Shown: piece by piece, positions 28,835 to 37,161 of the stretch
Layout: the number at the start of each line of letters is the position of its first letter
Position numbering within the stretch: position 1 is the stretch's first letter
Assembly (NCBI RefSeq): GCF_918741295.1
Contig: NZ_CAKKNB010000002.1
Location: forward strand, 558,001 to 622,000
From: Aquabacterium sp. CECT 9606
GTDB taxonomy: Bacteria > Pseudomonadota > Gammaproteobacteria > Burkholderiales > Burkholderiaceae_C
DNA length: 64,000 nucleotides
Direction of reading: 5' to 3'
Program-made: the position numbers and the translations under genes
Notes under the pieces: generated by a model
Database searches by the model: none
What the model was told of the DNA's origin: nothing
What the model saw: the letters and a program-made list of their open reading frames with translations, nothing else

Positions 28835-30430
28835 ATGTCCACCGCGCGCCCCGCCGCCACCAAGTCCAGCGTCAAGAAGACCCCCTCGAAGAAAACCGCC
28901 GCGCCCTTGAGCATTCAGGACTACCTTCAAAAGATCCTGACCAGCCGGGTGTACGACGTGGCCATTGAAAGCCCGCTGGACGAGGCGCGCGGCTTGTCGT
29001 TGCGCCTGGGGCACCACGTGTTCTTCAAGCGCGAAGACAAGCAGCCGGTGTTCAGCTTCAAGCTGCGGGGCGCCTACAACAAAATGGCCAAGCTCGATCC
29101 CAAGGCCCTGGCCAAGGGCGTGATCTGTGCCTCGGCGGGCAACCACGCGCAGGGCGTGGCCATGGGGGCCCGGCGCCTGGGTTGCCAGGCCATCATCGTG
29201 ATGCCGGTGACCACTCCGCAAGTCAAGATCGATGCGGTGGCGCGCTTTGGCGGCGACAACGTCCAGATCGTGCTGCATGGCGAGAGCTACTCCGACGCGG
29301 CCCTGCACGCCAAGGCGCTGGAGCAGAAAAAGGGTCTGACCTTTGTCCACCCCTTCGACGACCCGGACGTGATCGCAGGCCAGGGCACCGTGGCCATGGA
29401 GATCCTGCGCCAGCATTCCGGCCCCATTGACGCGGTCTTCGTGGCCATTGGCGGCGGCGGCTTGATCAGCGGCGTGGCCGCCTACATCAAGGCGGTGCGG
29501 CCGGAGATCAAAGTCATCGGTGTGCAGACCAACGATTCGGATGCGATGACGCGCTCGGTCAAGTCGGGCAAGCGCATCACGCTGGCCGACGTGGGCCTGT
29601 TCGCCGATGGCACCGCGGTCAAACTGGTGGGCGAGGAAACCTTGCGTCTGACCCGCGAGCTGGTCGACGAGTTTGTCGTTGTGACGACGGACGAGGTGTG
29701 CGCGGCCATCAAGGACATTTACCAGGATACCCGCTCGATCGTGGAGCCCTCAGGGGCGATGGGCGTGGCGGGCCTCAAGCAATACGCGGCGCGCCACGGC
29801 GGCCAGGGGCGCACCTACGTGGCCATCAACTGCGGCGCCAACATGAACTTCGACCGCCTGCGCTTCGTGGCCGAGCGTGCCGAAGTGGGCGAGCAACGCG
29901 AGGCCCTGTTGGCGGTCACCATCCCTGAAGAACGTGGCTCGTTCAAGCGCTTTTGCGAGCTGATTGGCCCACGCAGCGTGACCGAGTTCAACTACAGAAT
30001 TTCGGACGAACAGGAGGCGCATGTGTTCCTGGGGGTCAGCGTCAAAGGCAAGGGCGAATCAAGCCGCCTGGCGCACGAGTTTGAATCCCACGGTTTTGCC
30101 GCGGTCGATTTGACGCAGGATGAGCTGGCCAAGACGCACATCCGCCACATGGTGGGGGGGCGTTCAAGCCTGGCCGAAGGCGAGCGCCTGTTCCGCTTCG
30201 AATTTCCGGAGCGCCCGGGCGCCCTGATGAAGTTTCTGACCAGTTTGCCACCGGGCTGGAACATCAGCCTGTTCCATTACCGCAACCAGGGCGCCGATTT
30301 TGGCCGCATCCTGGTGGGTTTGCAGGTGCCCAAGCAGGACACCAAGGCCATCAAGCCTTTGCTGGACGCGCTGGGCTATGTTTACGCGGACGAGACGCGC
30401 AACCCGGTCTACCGCTTGTTCCTGCGCTGA
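28835..30430 (+). CDS. ilvA: Threonine ammonia-lyase, biosynthetic
   Basis: PLP enzyme (531 aa) that makes 2-oxobutanoate from threonine, the first committed step to isoleucine. The PLP lysine is K76 in FSFKLRGAYNKM; the glycine-rich phosphate loop is IGGGGLISG; SAGNHAQGVA is the usual substrate loop. Residues ~340-531 form two ACT-like regulatory domains (LLAVTIPEERGSFKRFCEL and FRFEFPERPGALMKFL), predicting feedback control by isoleucine. An extra Lys/Ala-rich N-terminus of ~25 residues precedes the fold. It is convergent with gspC, 4 bp apart. Confidence 0.95.
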   Translation: MSTARPAATKSSVKKTPSKKTAAPLSIQDYLQKILTSRVYDVAIESPLDEARGLSLRLGHHVFFKREDKQPVFSFKLRGAYNKMAKLDPKALAKGVICASAGNHAQGVAMGARRLGCQAIIVMPVTTPQVKIDAVARFGGDNVQIVLHGESYSDAALHAKALEQKKGLTFVHPFDDPDVIAGQGTVAMEILRQHSGPIDAVFVAIGGGGLISGVAAYIKAVRPEIKVIGVQTNDSDAMTRSVKSGKRITLADVGLFADGTAVKLVGEETLRLTRELVDEFVVVTTDEVCAAIKDIYQDTRSIVEPSGAMGVAGLKQYAARHGGQGRTYVAINCGANMNFDRLRFVAERAEVGEQREALLAVTIPEERGSFKRFCELIGPRSVTEFNYRISDEQEAHVFLGVSVKGKGESSRLAHEFESHGFAAVDLTQDELAKTHIRHMVGGRSSLAEGERLFRFEFPERPGALMKFLTSLPPGWNISLFHYRNQGADFGRILVGLQVPKQDTKAIKPLLDALGYVYADETRNPVYRLFLR

Positions 30431-30434
30431 GCGA

Positions 30435-31079
30435 TCAGAGCGGGCGGTTGCCGCCTGGACGAACCGGGCGGTTGCCGCCGTTGTTGTTCATCTGGGGCTG
30501 GTCTTGCGATGGCATGGGCATGCCTTCGGGGGCGCCCGCCATGCCGGAGTTGATGTCGGGCCGCGCGCCTGGCATCTGCTGTGGCGCTGGCGCTTCGGCC
30601 GTGAACCCGGTGGGGGGTGGCAAGGATCCGGTGGCGGCGGCAGGCAGCAAGGGTAGATCGAGCCTGACAGTGGCAGGCCCCGCGGCAGGGCCGATTTCGG
30701 CGCCGCGCTGGTTGACGGTGAGCAGGACCATGTCGCCATCGACGGAGCCGCCAGCGCGCACGGCGCGTGCAGGTTTACCGTCCACGGACAGCAAGGCCAG
30801 GCCGCCCTTGTCGCCATCGTGGCGCGGAGCGACCACGCCCAGCAACTTGATGCGCTCAGCCAACATGGAGGCGGCGGTGGGATCGGGTTGCCCAGGGTCG
30901 GCCGCCGCGGCAGGGCCGGTCAGCAGTTTGCGCATGTCGCCACGGGCCGCGTTGTCGAGGGACACCGCGGTGGCGTTGGTCGGAACGGCCGTGGGCTGCG
31001 CCAGCCAGCGCAGGCCCCAATAGGCCAGGCTGGCCGCGACGGCGGCCCAAATGAGGAGGGCTAGGATGCGAGATGCCAT
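30435..31079 (-). CDS. gspC: Type II secretion protein GspC, short form without PDZ domain
   Basis: Inner-membrane component (214 aa) linking the inner platform to secretin GspD. One N-terminal helix (ILALLIWAAVAASLAYWGLRW) precedes a homology region (AERIKLLGVVAPRHDGDKGG, LALLSVDGKPARAVRAGG). Where enteric GspC has a PDZ domain, this protein has a Pro/Gly/Asn-rich tail ending GGNRPVRPGGNRPL. It lies on the strand opposite the other gsp genes, divergent from gspG, so it needs its own promoter. ATG 31079 begins the short cytosolic segment; the upstream frame shows nothing typical. Confidence 0.82.
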   Translation of the reverse strand: MASRILALLIWAAVAASLAYWGLRWLAQPTAVPTNATAVSLDNAARGDMRKLLTGPAAAADPGQPDPTAASMLAERIKLLGVVAPRHDGDKGGLALLSVDGKPARAVRAGGSVDGDMVLLTVNQRGAEIGPAAGPATVRLDLPLLPAAATGSLPPPTGFTAEAPAPQQMPGARPDINSGMAGAPEGMPMPSQDQPQMNNNGGNRPVRPGGNRPL

Positions 31080-31262
31080 ATTCCGGCCATTATCATCGTT
31101 GTTGATCAGTCCGAGGCGTGAAAACAGGGCCCAAGACCTCGGGTTGATCCCGCATAGGATGCTCCTCAAGCTCGGGCATGCTTGCGACCTCGTCCGCGCC
31201 GGGGAACCTCCCTGGCGTTCTGGGCTCTAATCTCTCAGTCAAGTCACCACACGGATCTCCGC

Positions 31263-31724
31263 ATGAAGATGTTTGCTCGACCCACCCAGCACCACCTCCG
31301 GGGCGCGGCCCGGGCCCTGTCGCGGGGCTTCACCCTGATCGAACTGATGGTCGTGCTGGTGATCATCGGCCTGCTGGCCGCCCTGATCGTGCCCAATGTG
31401 CTGGAGCGCGCCGATGACGCCCGCGTCACGGCCGCCAAAACCGACGTGAGCAACCTGATGCAGGCGCTGAAGCTGTACCGCCTGGACAACCAGCGCTACC
31501 CCACGGGCGAACAAGGCCTGCAGGCCCTGGTGACCAAGCCCACCGCCGCCCCTGTTCCGTCCAACTGGAAGCCTTACCTCGAAAAGCTCCCCAACGACCC
31601 TTGGGGCGCAAACTACCAGTATGTCAACCCGGGCGTGAAAGGCACGGTCGATGTTTTCAGTTTTGGCGCCGACGGCCAAAGCGGTGGTGAAGGCAAGGAT
31701 GCCGACATCGGATCCTGGCAGTAA
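31263..31724 (+). CDS. gspG: Type II secretion major pseudopilin GspG
   Basis: Major pseudopilin (153 aa). The prepilin peptidase site is RG-FTLIELMVVLVIIGLL, with glutamate at +5. The body has the GspG signature TDVSNLMQALKLYRLDNQ, YPTGEQGLQALV and the calcium-site region PNDPWGANYQY ending FGADGQ. ATG 31263 gives a 22-residue leader. The gene overlaps gspH by 26 bp. Confidence 0.95.
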   Translation: MKMFARPTQHHLRGAARALSRGFTLIELMVVLVIIGLLAALIVPNVLERADDARVTAAKTDVSNLMQALKLYRLDNQRYPTGEQGLQALVTKPTAAPVPSNWKPYLEKLPNDPWGANYQYVNPGVKGTVDVFSFGADGQSGGEGKDADIGSWQ

Positions 31725-32235
31725 GTTGCCCTACCGGCCCCCATCGGCGCGCGGCTTCACGCTGCTCGAACTCATGGTCGTGGTCGCGTTGATCGCGATC
31801 ACCACGGCCGTCGTGGCTTTCGCGGTCCCTGATCCCTCGTCCACCCGCCTGGAGCGCGAGGCCGCGCGCCTGACCGCCATCCTGGAATCGGCGCGGGTGC
31901 AGGCGCGTGCCGGCGCCATGACCATCCGCTGGGTGCCCGAGCCCAACGGCAAGGGCGACGACTACCAGTTCATCGGCTTGCCCGAGGCCTTCATGCCCCC
32001 ACTGAAATGGGATGCGCGCGAGATCAAGGCCGAAGTGGTGAACGGCGGCATCGGCATCGGCATGAAGAAAAGCATCGTCCTGGGGCCCGAGCCCGTGATC
32101 GGTGCCCAAAGCATCATCTTGCGCCTGGAAGATCGGCAGATCATCATTGGCACCGATGGGCTCAATCCCTTTGACGTGATCACGGGTGCGCCCGGCGAGG
32201 CCGATCAGGAGGGGGGTGACCGTGCGCCAGCTTGA
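31699..32235 (+). CDS. gspH: Type II secretion minor pseudopilin GspH
   Basis: Minor pseudopilin (178 aa) with cleavage site ARG-FTLLELMVVVALIAITT. It belongs to the GspH/FimT family by ARLTAILESARVQARAGAMTIRW after the helix. The start ATG 31699 lies inside the end of gspG, as usual for tightly packed pseudopilin operons. It would sit at the pseudopilus tip base with I, J and K. Confidence 0.88.
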   Translation: MPTSDPGSKLPYRPPSARGFTLLELMVVVALIAITTAVVAFAVPDPSSTRLEREAARLTAILESARVQARAGAMTIRWVPEPNGKGDDYQFIGLPEAFMPPLKWDAREIKAEVVNGGIGIGMKKSIVLGPEPVIGAQSIILRLEDRQIIIGTDGLNPFDVITGAPGEADQEGGDRAPA

Positions 32236-32602
32236 TGAGCCGCAGTCCATGGGCGGCATGACGCTGATCGAAGTGCTGGTCGCCCTGGCGATCGTGGCGA
32301 TCACCTTGTCGGCTGGTATCAAGGCCGCGGGCGGCTTGACATTGAACGCCCAGCGCGTGACCGATCTGACCGTGGGCCAGTGGTGCATCGAAAACCAGTT
32401 GTTCGTCTTGAAGGCAAGCGCCACCTTCCCGGACGTGGGCGACAGCGAGTTCAAGTGCCAGCAATTGGGGCGTGAGTTCAAGGGCAAGCAATCCGTGCGG
32501 CCCACCGTCAATGCGGCCAACTTCAGGCGCGTTGAAGTGCAGGTGCTGGACGAGGAGGGGCAGTCGGTGGTCAAGGTGATCACCGTGCTGCCTAGGCCAT
32601 GA
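32222..32602 (+). CDS. gspI: Type II secretion minor pseudopilin GspI
   Basis: Minor pseudopilin (126 aa) with MGG-MTLIEVLVALAIVA as the peptidase site and conserved NQLFVLKAS-type sequence. GTG 32222 is chosen because GGAGG (32208-32212) lies 9 bp upstream; ATG 32249 would leave only a three-residue leader. The start overlaps the gspH end and the stop overlaps the gspJ start (ATGA). Confidence 0.87.
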   Translation: MRQLDEPQSMGGMTLIEVLVALAIVAITLSAGIKAAGGLTLNAQRVTDLTVGQWCIENQLFVLKASATFPDVGDSEFKCQQLGREFKGKQSVRPTVNAANFRRVEVQVLDEEGQSVVKVITVLPRP

Positions 32603-33228
32603 AGCGCCTTCGCATCAGCACAGGCTTCACGCTCATCGAGGTGCTCGTGGCCCTGGTGATCCTGTCGGTCATGGCAGCCACGGCTTTCAAGGGCATGGAC
32701 AGCATCAGCCGGGCCCGCGAGGTGGCCGAGGGCAAACTCAAGCGCACCCTGCGTTTGCAGTCGGTCATGACCCAATGGGATGCCGACATGGCCTCGGTGA
32801 TCGACATCCCCACCCTGAAGACCGGCGCTATTCAGGGGCAAAGGTCGTTCTTGTTCAATGGCAGTTACCTGCGCTTGACCCGGCAGGCGCCGGGTGGCGT
32901 GCAGGTGGTGGCGTGGAGCTTGCGCGATGGGCGGTGGGAGCGTTGGGCTGGCCCACCCGTTTCCACAGTGGGTCAACTTGAGGCCCAGTGGACGCAGGCC
33001 GATCAGTTGAAAGGCACCGAGCCGGGCACCTTGACCATGCTCAAAGGCGCTCTGCAGTGGCAGATGTACTACTACATTGGGGTGAGCGGCAGTAGGCTCG
33101 AACCCACCAACCCGCAGTCCACAGGCAACAACCAGCTGCCCGTGGCCGTGCGTTCAATCCTGACCTTGGGACCGGCCAGTGGCTTTGAGGGCGTGGCCAT
33201 GCGCGACACCTTCCTGGCTGCTCATTGA
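32599..33228 (+). CDS. gspJ: Type II secretion minor pseudopilin GspJ
   Basis: Minor pseudopilin (209 aa) with site TG-FTLIEVLVALVILSVMA and the GspJ sequence LQSVMTQWDADMASV followed by the aromatic body. It pairs with GspI and GspK at the pseudopilus tip. Coupled to gspI through ATGA. Confidence 0.93.
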   Translation: MKRLRISTGFTLIEVLVALVILSVMAATAFKGMDSISRAREVAEGKLKRTLRLQSVMTQWDADMASVIDIPTLKTGAIQGQRSFLFNGSYLRLTRQAPGGVQVVAWSLRDGRWERWAGPPVSTVGQLEAQWTQADQLKGTEPGTLTMLKGALQWQMYYYIGVSGSRLEPTNPQSTGNNQLPVAVRSILTLGPASGFEGVAMRDTFLAAH

Positions 33229-33237
33229 GGCGATGAC

Positions 33238-34299
33238 ATGAAGCGCTCCCAACCTTCCAGGCTGCTGGTGCGACAACGCGGCGCGGCCTTGTTGATGGCC
33301 ATGGTCATCGTGACCGTGGTGGCCACCATCGCCTCGTCGATGGTGTGGCAGCAATGGCGCGCGGTTCAGGTAGAGTCGGCCGAGCGCGGTCGCCAACAAT
33401 CGGAATGGCTGCTGGTGGGCGCCCTCGACTTTGCGCGACTGGTGCTGAAGGAAGACGGGCGCCGCGTGCAGACGGGGGGGCAGCCAGAACCGACCCATTT
33501 GGCGCAGCAGTGGGCTCAGGATTTGAAGGAAATGCGCTTGTCCACTTTTCTGGCTGTGGACAAGGACAACACCGACGATGCGCCTGACGCGTTTCTGTCG
33601 GGCAAGGTGTCGGACATAAATGCGCGCTACAACCTGCGCAATTTGCTGCTGATCAGTCCCAACCCAGGCTTGGTGGATGTGGATCCGCAGCAGGTGAAGG
33701 TGCTGCGCGACTTGTTCACCAACATCAATTTGCCGCCCGATTTGGCGCCGCAGATCGCCGAAGCCCTGAGAAAAGCGACCTTGGCCGCCATGGACACGAC
33801 GCAATCCTTCGCGGCCTTGGGTGGGGAGTCTGGCCGGGCAGCCGCGCCGTTGATGCCCCAGCGCCTGGATCAATTGACCTGGCTGTTGCCCAAGCTGGGC
33901 GCGGACACCGTGGAGCGCATGCGCCCCTACGTGGCGTTGTTGCCTTACCTGAACGTGCCGCAGGGGGGCATCACGGCCATCAATGTCAACACCGCCCCCA
34001 AGGAAGTCATCGCGGCGGTGTGGGGCATCGACACCGCCACTGCCGAGCGCATCGTGCGGACCCGGCAAAGCCACTATTTTGAAGACGTGGCCGAGGCCCA
34101 GAAGCAAGTGCCCATCGTGCCCATCCCCGCCGACGCCATCCAGGTGACCTCCGAGTACTTCGAGGTGACCGGCATACTGCGCCTCGAAAACCAGATCATG
34201 AAGAACCGGCACCTGGTCAAGCGCTCAGGCCAAGCCAGGCAAATTGACGTGATTGTGATGAATCAGGAGCGCTTTTCCGGCGTTGATCCTGGCAACTGA
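33238..34299 (+). CDS. gspK: Type II secretion pseudopilin GspK
   Basis: Large atypical minor pseudopilin (353 aa). The leader is RQRG-AALLMAMVIVTVVATI, with alanine rather than phenylalanine after the cleavage glycine, as usual in GspK. The alpha domain contains DINARYNLRNLL and the SAM-like helices INVNTAPKEVIAAVWGI. It caps the pseudopilus tip and may help select substrates. Confidence 0.92.
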   Translation: MKRSQPSRLLVRQRGAALLMAMVIVTVVATIASSMVWQQWRAVQVESAERGRQQSEWLLVGALDFARLVLKEDGRRVQTGGQPEPTHLAQQWAQDLKEMRLSTFLAVDKDNTDDAPDAFLSGKVSDINARYNLRNLLLISPNPGLVDVDPQQVKVLRDLFTNINLPPDLAPQIAEALRKATLAAMDTTQSFAALGGESGRAAAPLMPQRLDQLTWLLPKLGADTVERMRPYVALLPYLNVPQGGITAINVNTAPKEVIAAVWGIDTATAERIVRTRQSHYFEDVAEAQKQVPIVPIPADAIQVTSEYFEVTGILRLENQIMKNRHLVKRSGQARQIDVIVMNQERFSGVDPGN

Positions 34300-34405
34300 C
34301 AAGACAGTATCTATCCTTAAACGTGTCTTATTTCGCGCCTCCTACAATGCCAAGGCATCTACCCTTGATGTGCTGTTCCCTTTTCGACCCCTTTGACTGC
34401 CGGGC

Positions 34406-35671
34406 ATGAGCATCCTCATCCTTCAATTACCCGCGCGTTCGCGCCTGAATGCCGACCTGGCCGTGGCGGAGCCGACCTCGTCTGCCGCGCAGGCGACCAA
34501 GGAATACGCGTACGTTTTGAGCGCCGATGGGCAGACTGTGGCGCGGCAAGGGCGTTGTGCCTTGTCCATGGTGCCGCGCGCCGACACGGTGGTGGCGGTG
34601 TTGGCGCCGACCGACATCAGCTGGCACCGCCTGACGGTGCCGAAGGCCCCGGCCGCGCGCCTGCGCGCCGCCCTGGCCAGCATGCTGGAAGAGGCCATGC
34701 TGACCGACCCCGAAGACATGCACCTGGCCCTGGCGCCCGGTGCCAAGGCCGGCCAGCCCGCCTGGATCGCGGCCTGCGACCTGACCTGGCTCACCAGCCA
34801 GTTGATGCTGCTGGAAAAAGCCAAACTGCGCGTGGACCGCGTGGTCCCTGCCGTGTGGCCCGATGAGCCCGCCACGGGTTATTTCCATGAAGTTCACGAA
34901 GCCGGCAGCGGTGCCGCGCCCGATCGCGGCCTGGAAATCGTCCTGACCTGGTCGACCCTGGACGGCGTGGCCAGTTGGCCATTGACCGGCGGCTTGTCGC
35001 GCGCCCTGGTGCCCGAAGCCTTGCCGCCACAAACCCGTTTCTTTGCCACACCGCAGGTGGCTTCGCCCGCTGAGCGCTGGTTAGGCCAGGCCGTGACTGT
35101 GCAAACGCAGTCTGAGCATTTGCTGCAGGCCAACCGCTCGCTGTGGAACCTGTTGCAATTTGACCTCACCCCCAACAGCAAAGGCTTCAACGCGGTCTCC
35201 GACCGGTGGCGCCAGTTCCTGAGCCCGCAGTGGCGCCCGGTGCGGGTGGGCATGGCGGCCTTGGTGGTGGTCCAGCTTCTGGGCTTGAACCTGTGGGCCT
35301 TGCAGCAGGAGCGGCAGCTCAAGCTCAAGAAGGCCGAGATGACCACGATTCTGAAGCAGGCCTACCCGCAGGTCACCGTGATCCTGGACCCGGCCGTTCA
35401 GATGCAGCGCGAGACCGAAGCCTTGCGCGCCGTCGCGGGGCAGCCGGGCGACAACGACCTGGAGGGCTTGATGTCTCTCGTGGCCAGCGCCTGGCCCAAC
35501 GAGATGCCTTCCACCAACCTGCAATACGACGGCACCAGCCTGACCCTGGCGCCTCCGCCGGCCTGGGGTCCCGCAGACATCGACCAGTTCCGCAGCAAGC
35601 TGTCGGCCACGGGCGCCCAGGTGGAGGTGGCCGATGGCCGCCTGAACGTGCGCCGCGGCTCCCGCGGTTGA
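34406..35671 (+). CDS. gspL: Type II secretion protein GspL
   Basis: Bitopic inner-membrane protein (421 aa) joining ATPase GspE to GspM. The N-terminal cytoplasmic actin-like domain ends near residue ~275, then one helix (VGMAALVVVQLLGLNLWAL) and a periplasmic ferredoxin-like domain with coiled coil (QQERQLKLKKAEMTTILKQ). A 106-bp gap before it contains TACAAT at 34343-34348, a possible internal -10 without a good -35. Confidence 0.9.
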   Translation: MSILILQLPARSRLNADLAVAEPTSSAAQATKEYAYVLSADGQTVARQGRCALSMVPRADTVVAVLAPTDISWHRLTVPKAPAARLRAALASMLEEAMLTDPEDMHLALAPGAKAGQPAWIAACDLTWLTSQLMLLEKAKLRVDRVVPAVWPDEPATGYFHEVHEAGSGAAPDRGLEIVLTWSTLDGVASWPLTGGLSRALVPEALPPQTRFFATPQVASPAERWLGQAVTVQTQSEHLLQANRSLWNLLQFDLTPNSKGFNAVSDRWRQFLSPQWRPVRVGMAALVVVQLLGLNLWALQQERQLKLKKAEMTTILKQAYPQVTVILDPAVQMQRETEALRAVAGQPGDNDLEGLMSLVASAWPNEMPSTNLQYDGTSLTLAPPPAWGPADIDQFRSKLSATGAQVEVADGRLNVRRGSRG

Positions 35672-35695
35672 GCCGATCGACATTGACACAGACCT

Positions 35696-36220
35696 ATGAG
35701 CACTGAATCAGAAGCCACCTCCTTCAACGTCCTGCGGCAGCAGTGGCTGGCGCGTTGGACCGCGATGGCGCCGCGTGAACGCCAGATGGCGCAGGCGGCC
35801 GCGGCCCTGGTGTTGCTGACTGTGCTGGTGCTGGTGTTCATCCGCCCTGCCTTGAAAAGCATGCAGCAAACGCCGGTGCAATTGCGCGAAATCAGCACCC
35901 AGGTGGGCCGCATGCGCGCCTTGGCGGACGAGGCCCAGGTTCTGCGCCAGCAACCCCCCGTGCCGCCCGTGCAGGCCGAAGCCGCCTTGAAGGCGGCCAC
36001 CGAGCGCCTGGGCACGGGCGCCCGGATGAGCTTGCAGGCTGATCGGGCCACGGTCGAATTCACCAAAGTGAGTGGCGGGGCGTTGGCCGATTGGCTGGCC
36101 GAGGTCCGTGTGGCCGCCCGCGCCAGGCCCCTTGAGGCCAATTTGGCGCAATCGGAACCAGGCCATTATTCGGGCACCGTGGTGCTGGGTCTGGCCCCCG
36201 GGCAGGCTTCGCCTCGCTGA
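35696..36220 (+). CDS. gspM: Type II secretion protein GspM
   Basis: Small bitopic protein (174 aa) with a cytosolic stub, one helix (AAALVLLTVLVLVFIRPAL) and a periplasmic ferredoxin-like domain (LGTGARMSLQADRATVEF). It dimerises with GspL. Position between gspL and gspN supports the call. Confidence 0.88.
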   Translation: MSTESEATSFNVLRQQWLARWTAMAPRERQMAQAAAALVLLTVLVLVFIRPALKSMQQTPVQLREISTQVGRMRALADEAQVLRQQPPVPPVQAEAALKAATERLGTGARMSLQADRATVEFTKVSGGALADWLAEVRVAARARPLEANLAQSEPGHYSGTVVLGLAPGQASPR

Positions 36221-36237
36221 GCAGGAACACGCCGCGC

Positions 36238-37158
36238 ATGTCGATCCTCGCCAACCTGAAATCCCCCGCCGCCTGGTGGTCTGGCGGCATGGCCGCGACC
36301 ACGCGCTGGATGGAATCCACGCTGGAGGTCGCGCGCTGGGAAAACATGCGCAAGGCCGGGCGGCGTTGGGGTTGGTGGGGCGCGGTTTTGGGCACCTTGC
36401 TGGGCTTCATCTTGTATGCGCCGGCCAGTTGGCTGGCCCAGGGCGTGGTGGTGCTGAGCGAAGGCCGCTTGTTGTTGGCCGAATCTCAGGGTACCGTGTG
36501 GAATGGTGACGCCGTGGTGGTGCTGACCGGCGGGCCCGGAAGCCGGGACGCCCGGGCCTTGCCAGGCCGTCTGGCCTGGAAGCTGCGGCCGCGCCTGACG
36601 GGTCTGAGCCTGACGGTGCAGCAGGACTGCTGCATGCCCACACCGGTGGTGGTTCATGTGCAACCAGGGTTTGGCCGCGCGCGGATCGCGGTGTTCAGCC
36701 AAAGCAGTGCTTCGGCGCCTTTGTTGCCCACGGGGCCGATCGGCCACTGGCCAGCGGCCTGGTTGACCGGTTTGGGCACGCCCTGGAACACCTTGCAACT
36801 GGGCGGTGTGGTGCGCGTGAGCAGCAACGCCTTGGTGGTCGAATGGGTTCATGGCAGGGTTCGCTTCGAAGGGCAGGCGCAAGTCGATTTCAACGATGTG
36901 TCCTCCAGCGTCACGACGCTGGACCGACTGGGGTCCTACCGGCTTGATTTGCTGGGCGACCCGCAAGGGCGCGTGAATGTGTCGCTGATGACCTTGGATG
37001 GCGCCTTGCAGCTGTCTGGTCAAGGGCAAATGGGTTTGAATGGTTTGCGCTTCCGGGGTGAAGCGCGGGCCAATGAAAGCGAGCGCGGTGCGCTCGACAG
37101 TTTCCTGAACATCATCGGTCGTCGCATGGGCGACCGTTCCGTAATCTCGATCGGATAA
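36238..37158 (+). CDS. gspN: Type II secretion protein GspN
   Basis: Inner-membrane anchored periplasmic protein (306 aa) with one helix near residues ~45-70 (WGAVLGTLLGFILYAPASWL) and the GspN sequence VVLSEGRLLLAESQGTVWNG; C-terminal GLRFRGEARANESERGALDS. GspN is dispensable in several species and its role is unclear. It ends 3 bp before gspD. Confidence 0.88.
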   Translation: MSILANLKSPAAWWSGGMAATTRWMESTLEVARWENMRKAGRRWGWWGAVLGTLLGFILYAPASWLAQGVVVLSEGRLLLAESQGTVWNGDAVVVLTGGPGSRDARALPGRLAWKLRPRLTGLSLTVQQDCCMPTPVVVHVQPGFGRARIAVFSQSSASAPLLPTGPIGHWPAAWLTGLGTPWNTLQLGGVVRVSSNALVVEWVHGRVRFEGQAQVDFNDVSSSVTTLDRLGSYRLDLLGDPQGRVNVSLMTLDGALQLSGQGQMGLNGLRFRGEARANESERGALDSFLNIIGRRMGDRSVISIG

Positions 37159-37161
37159 GTC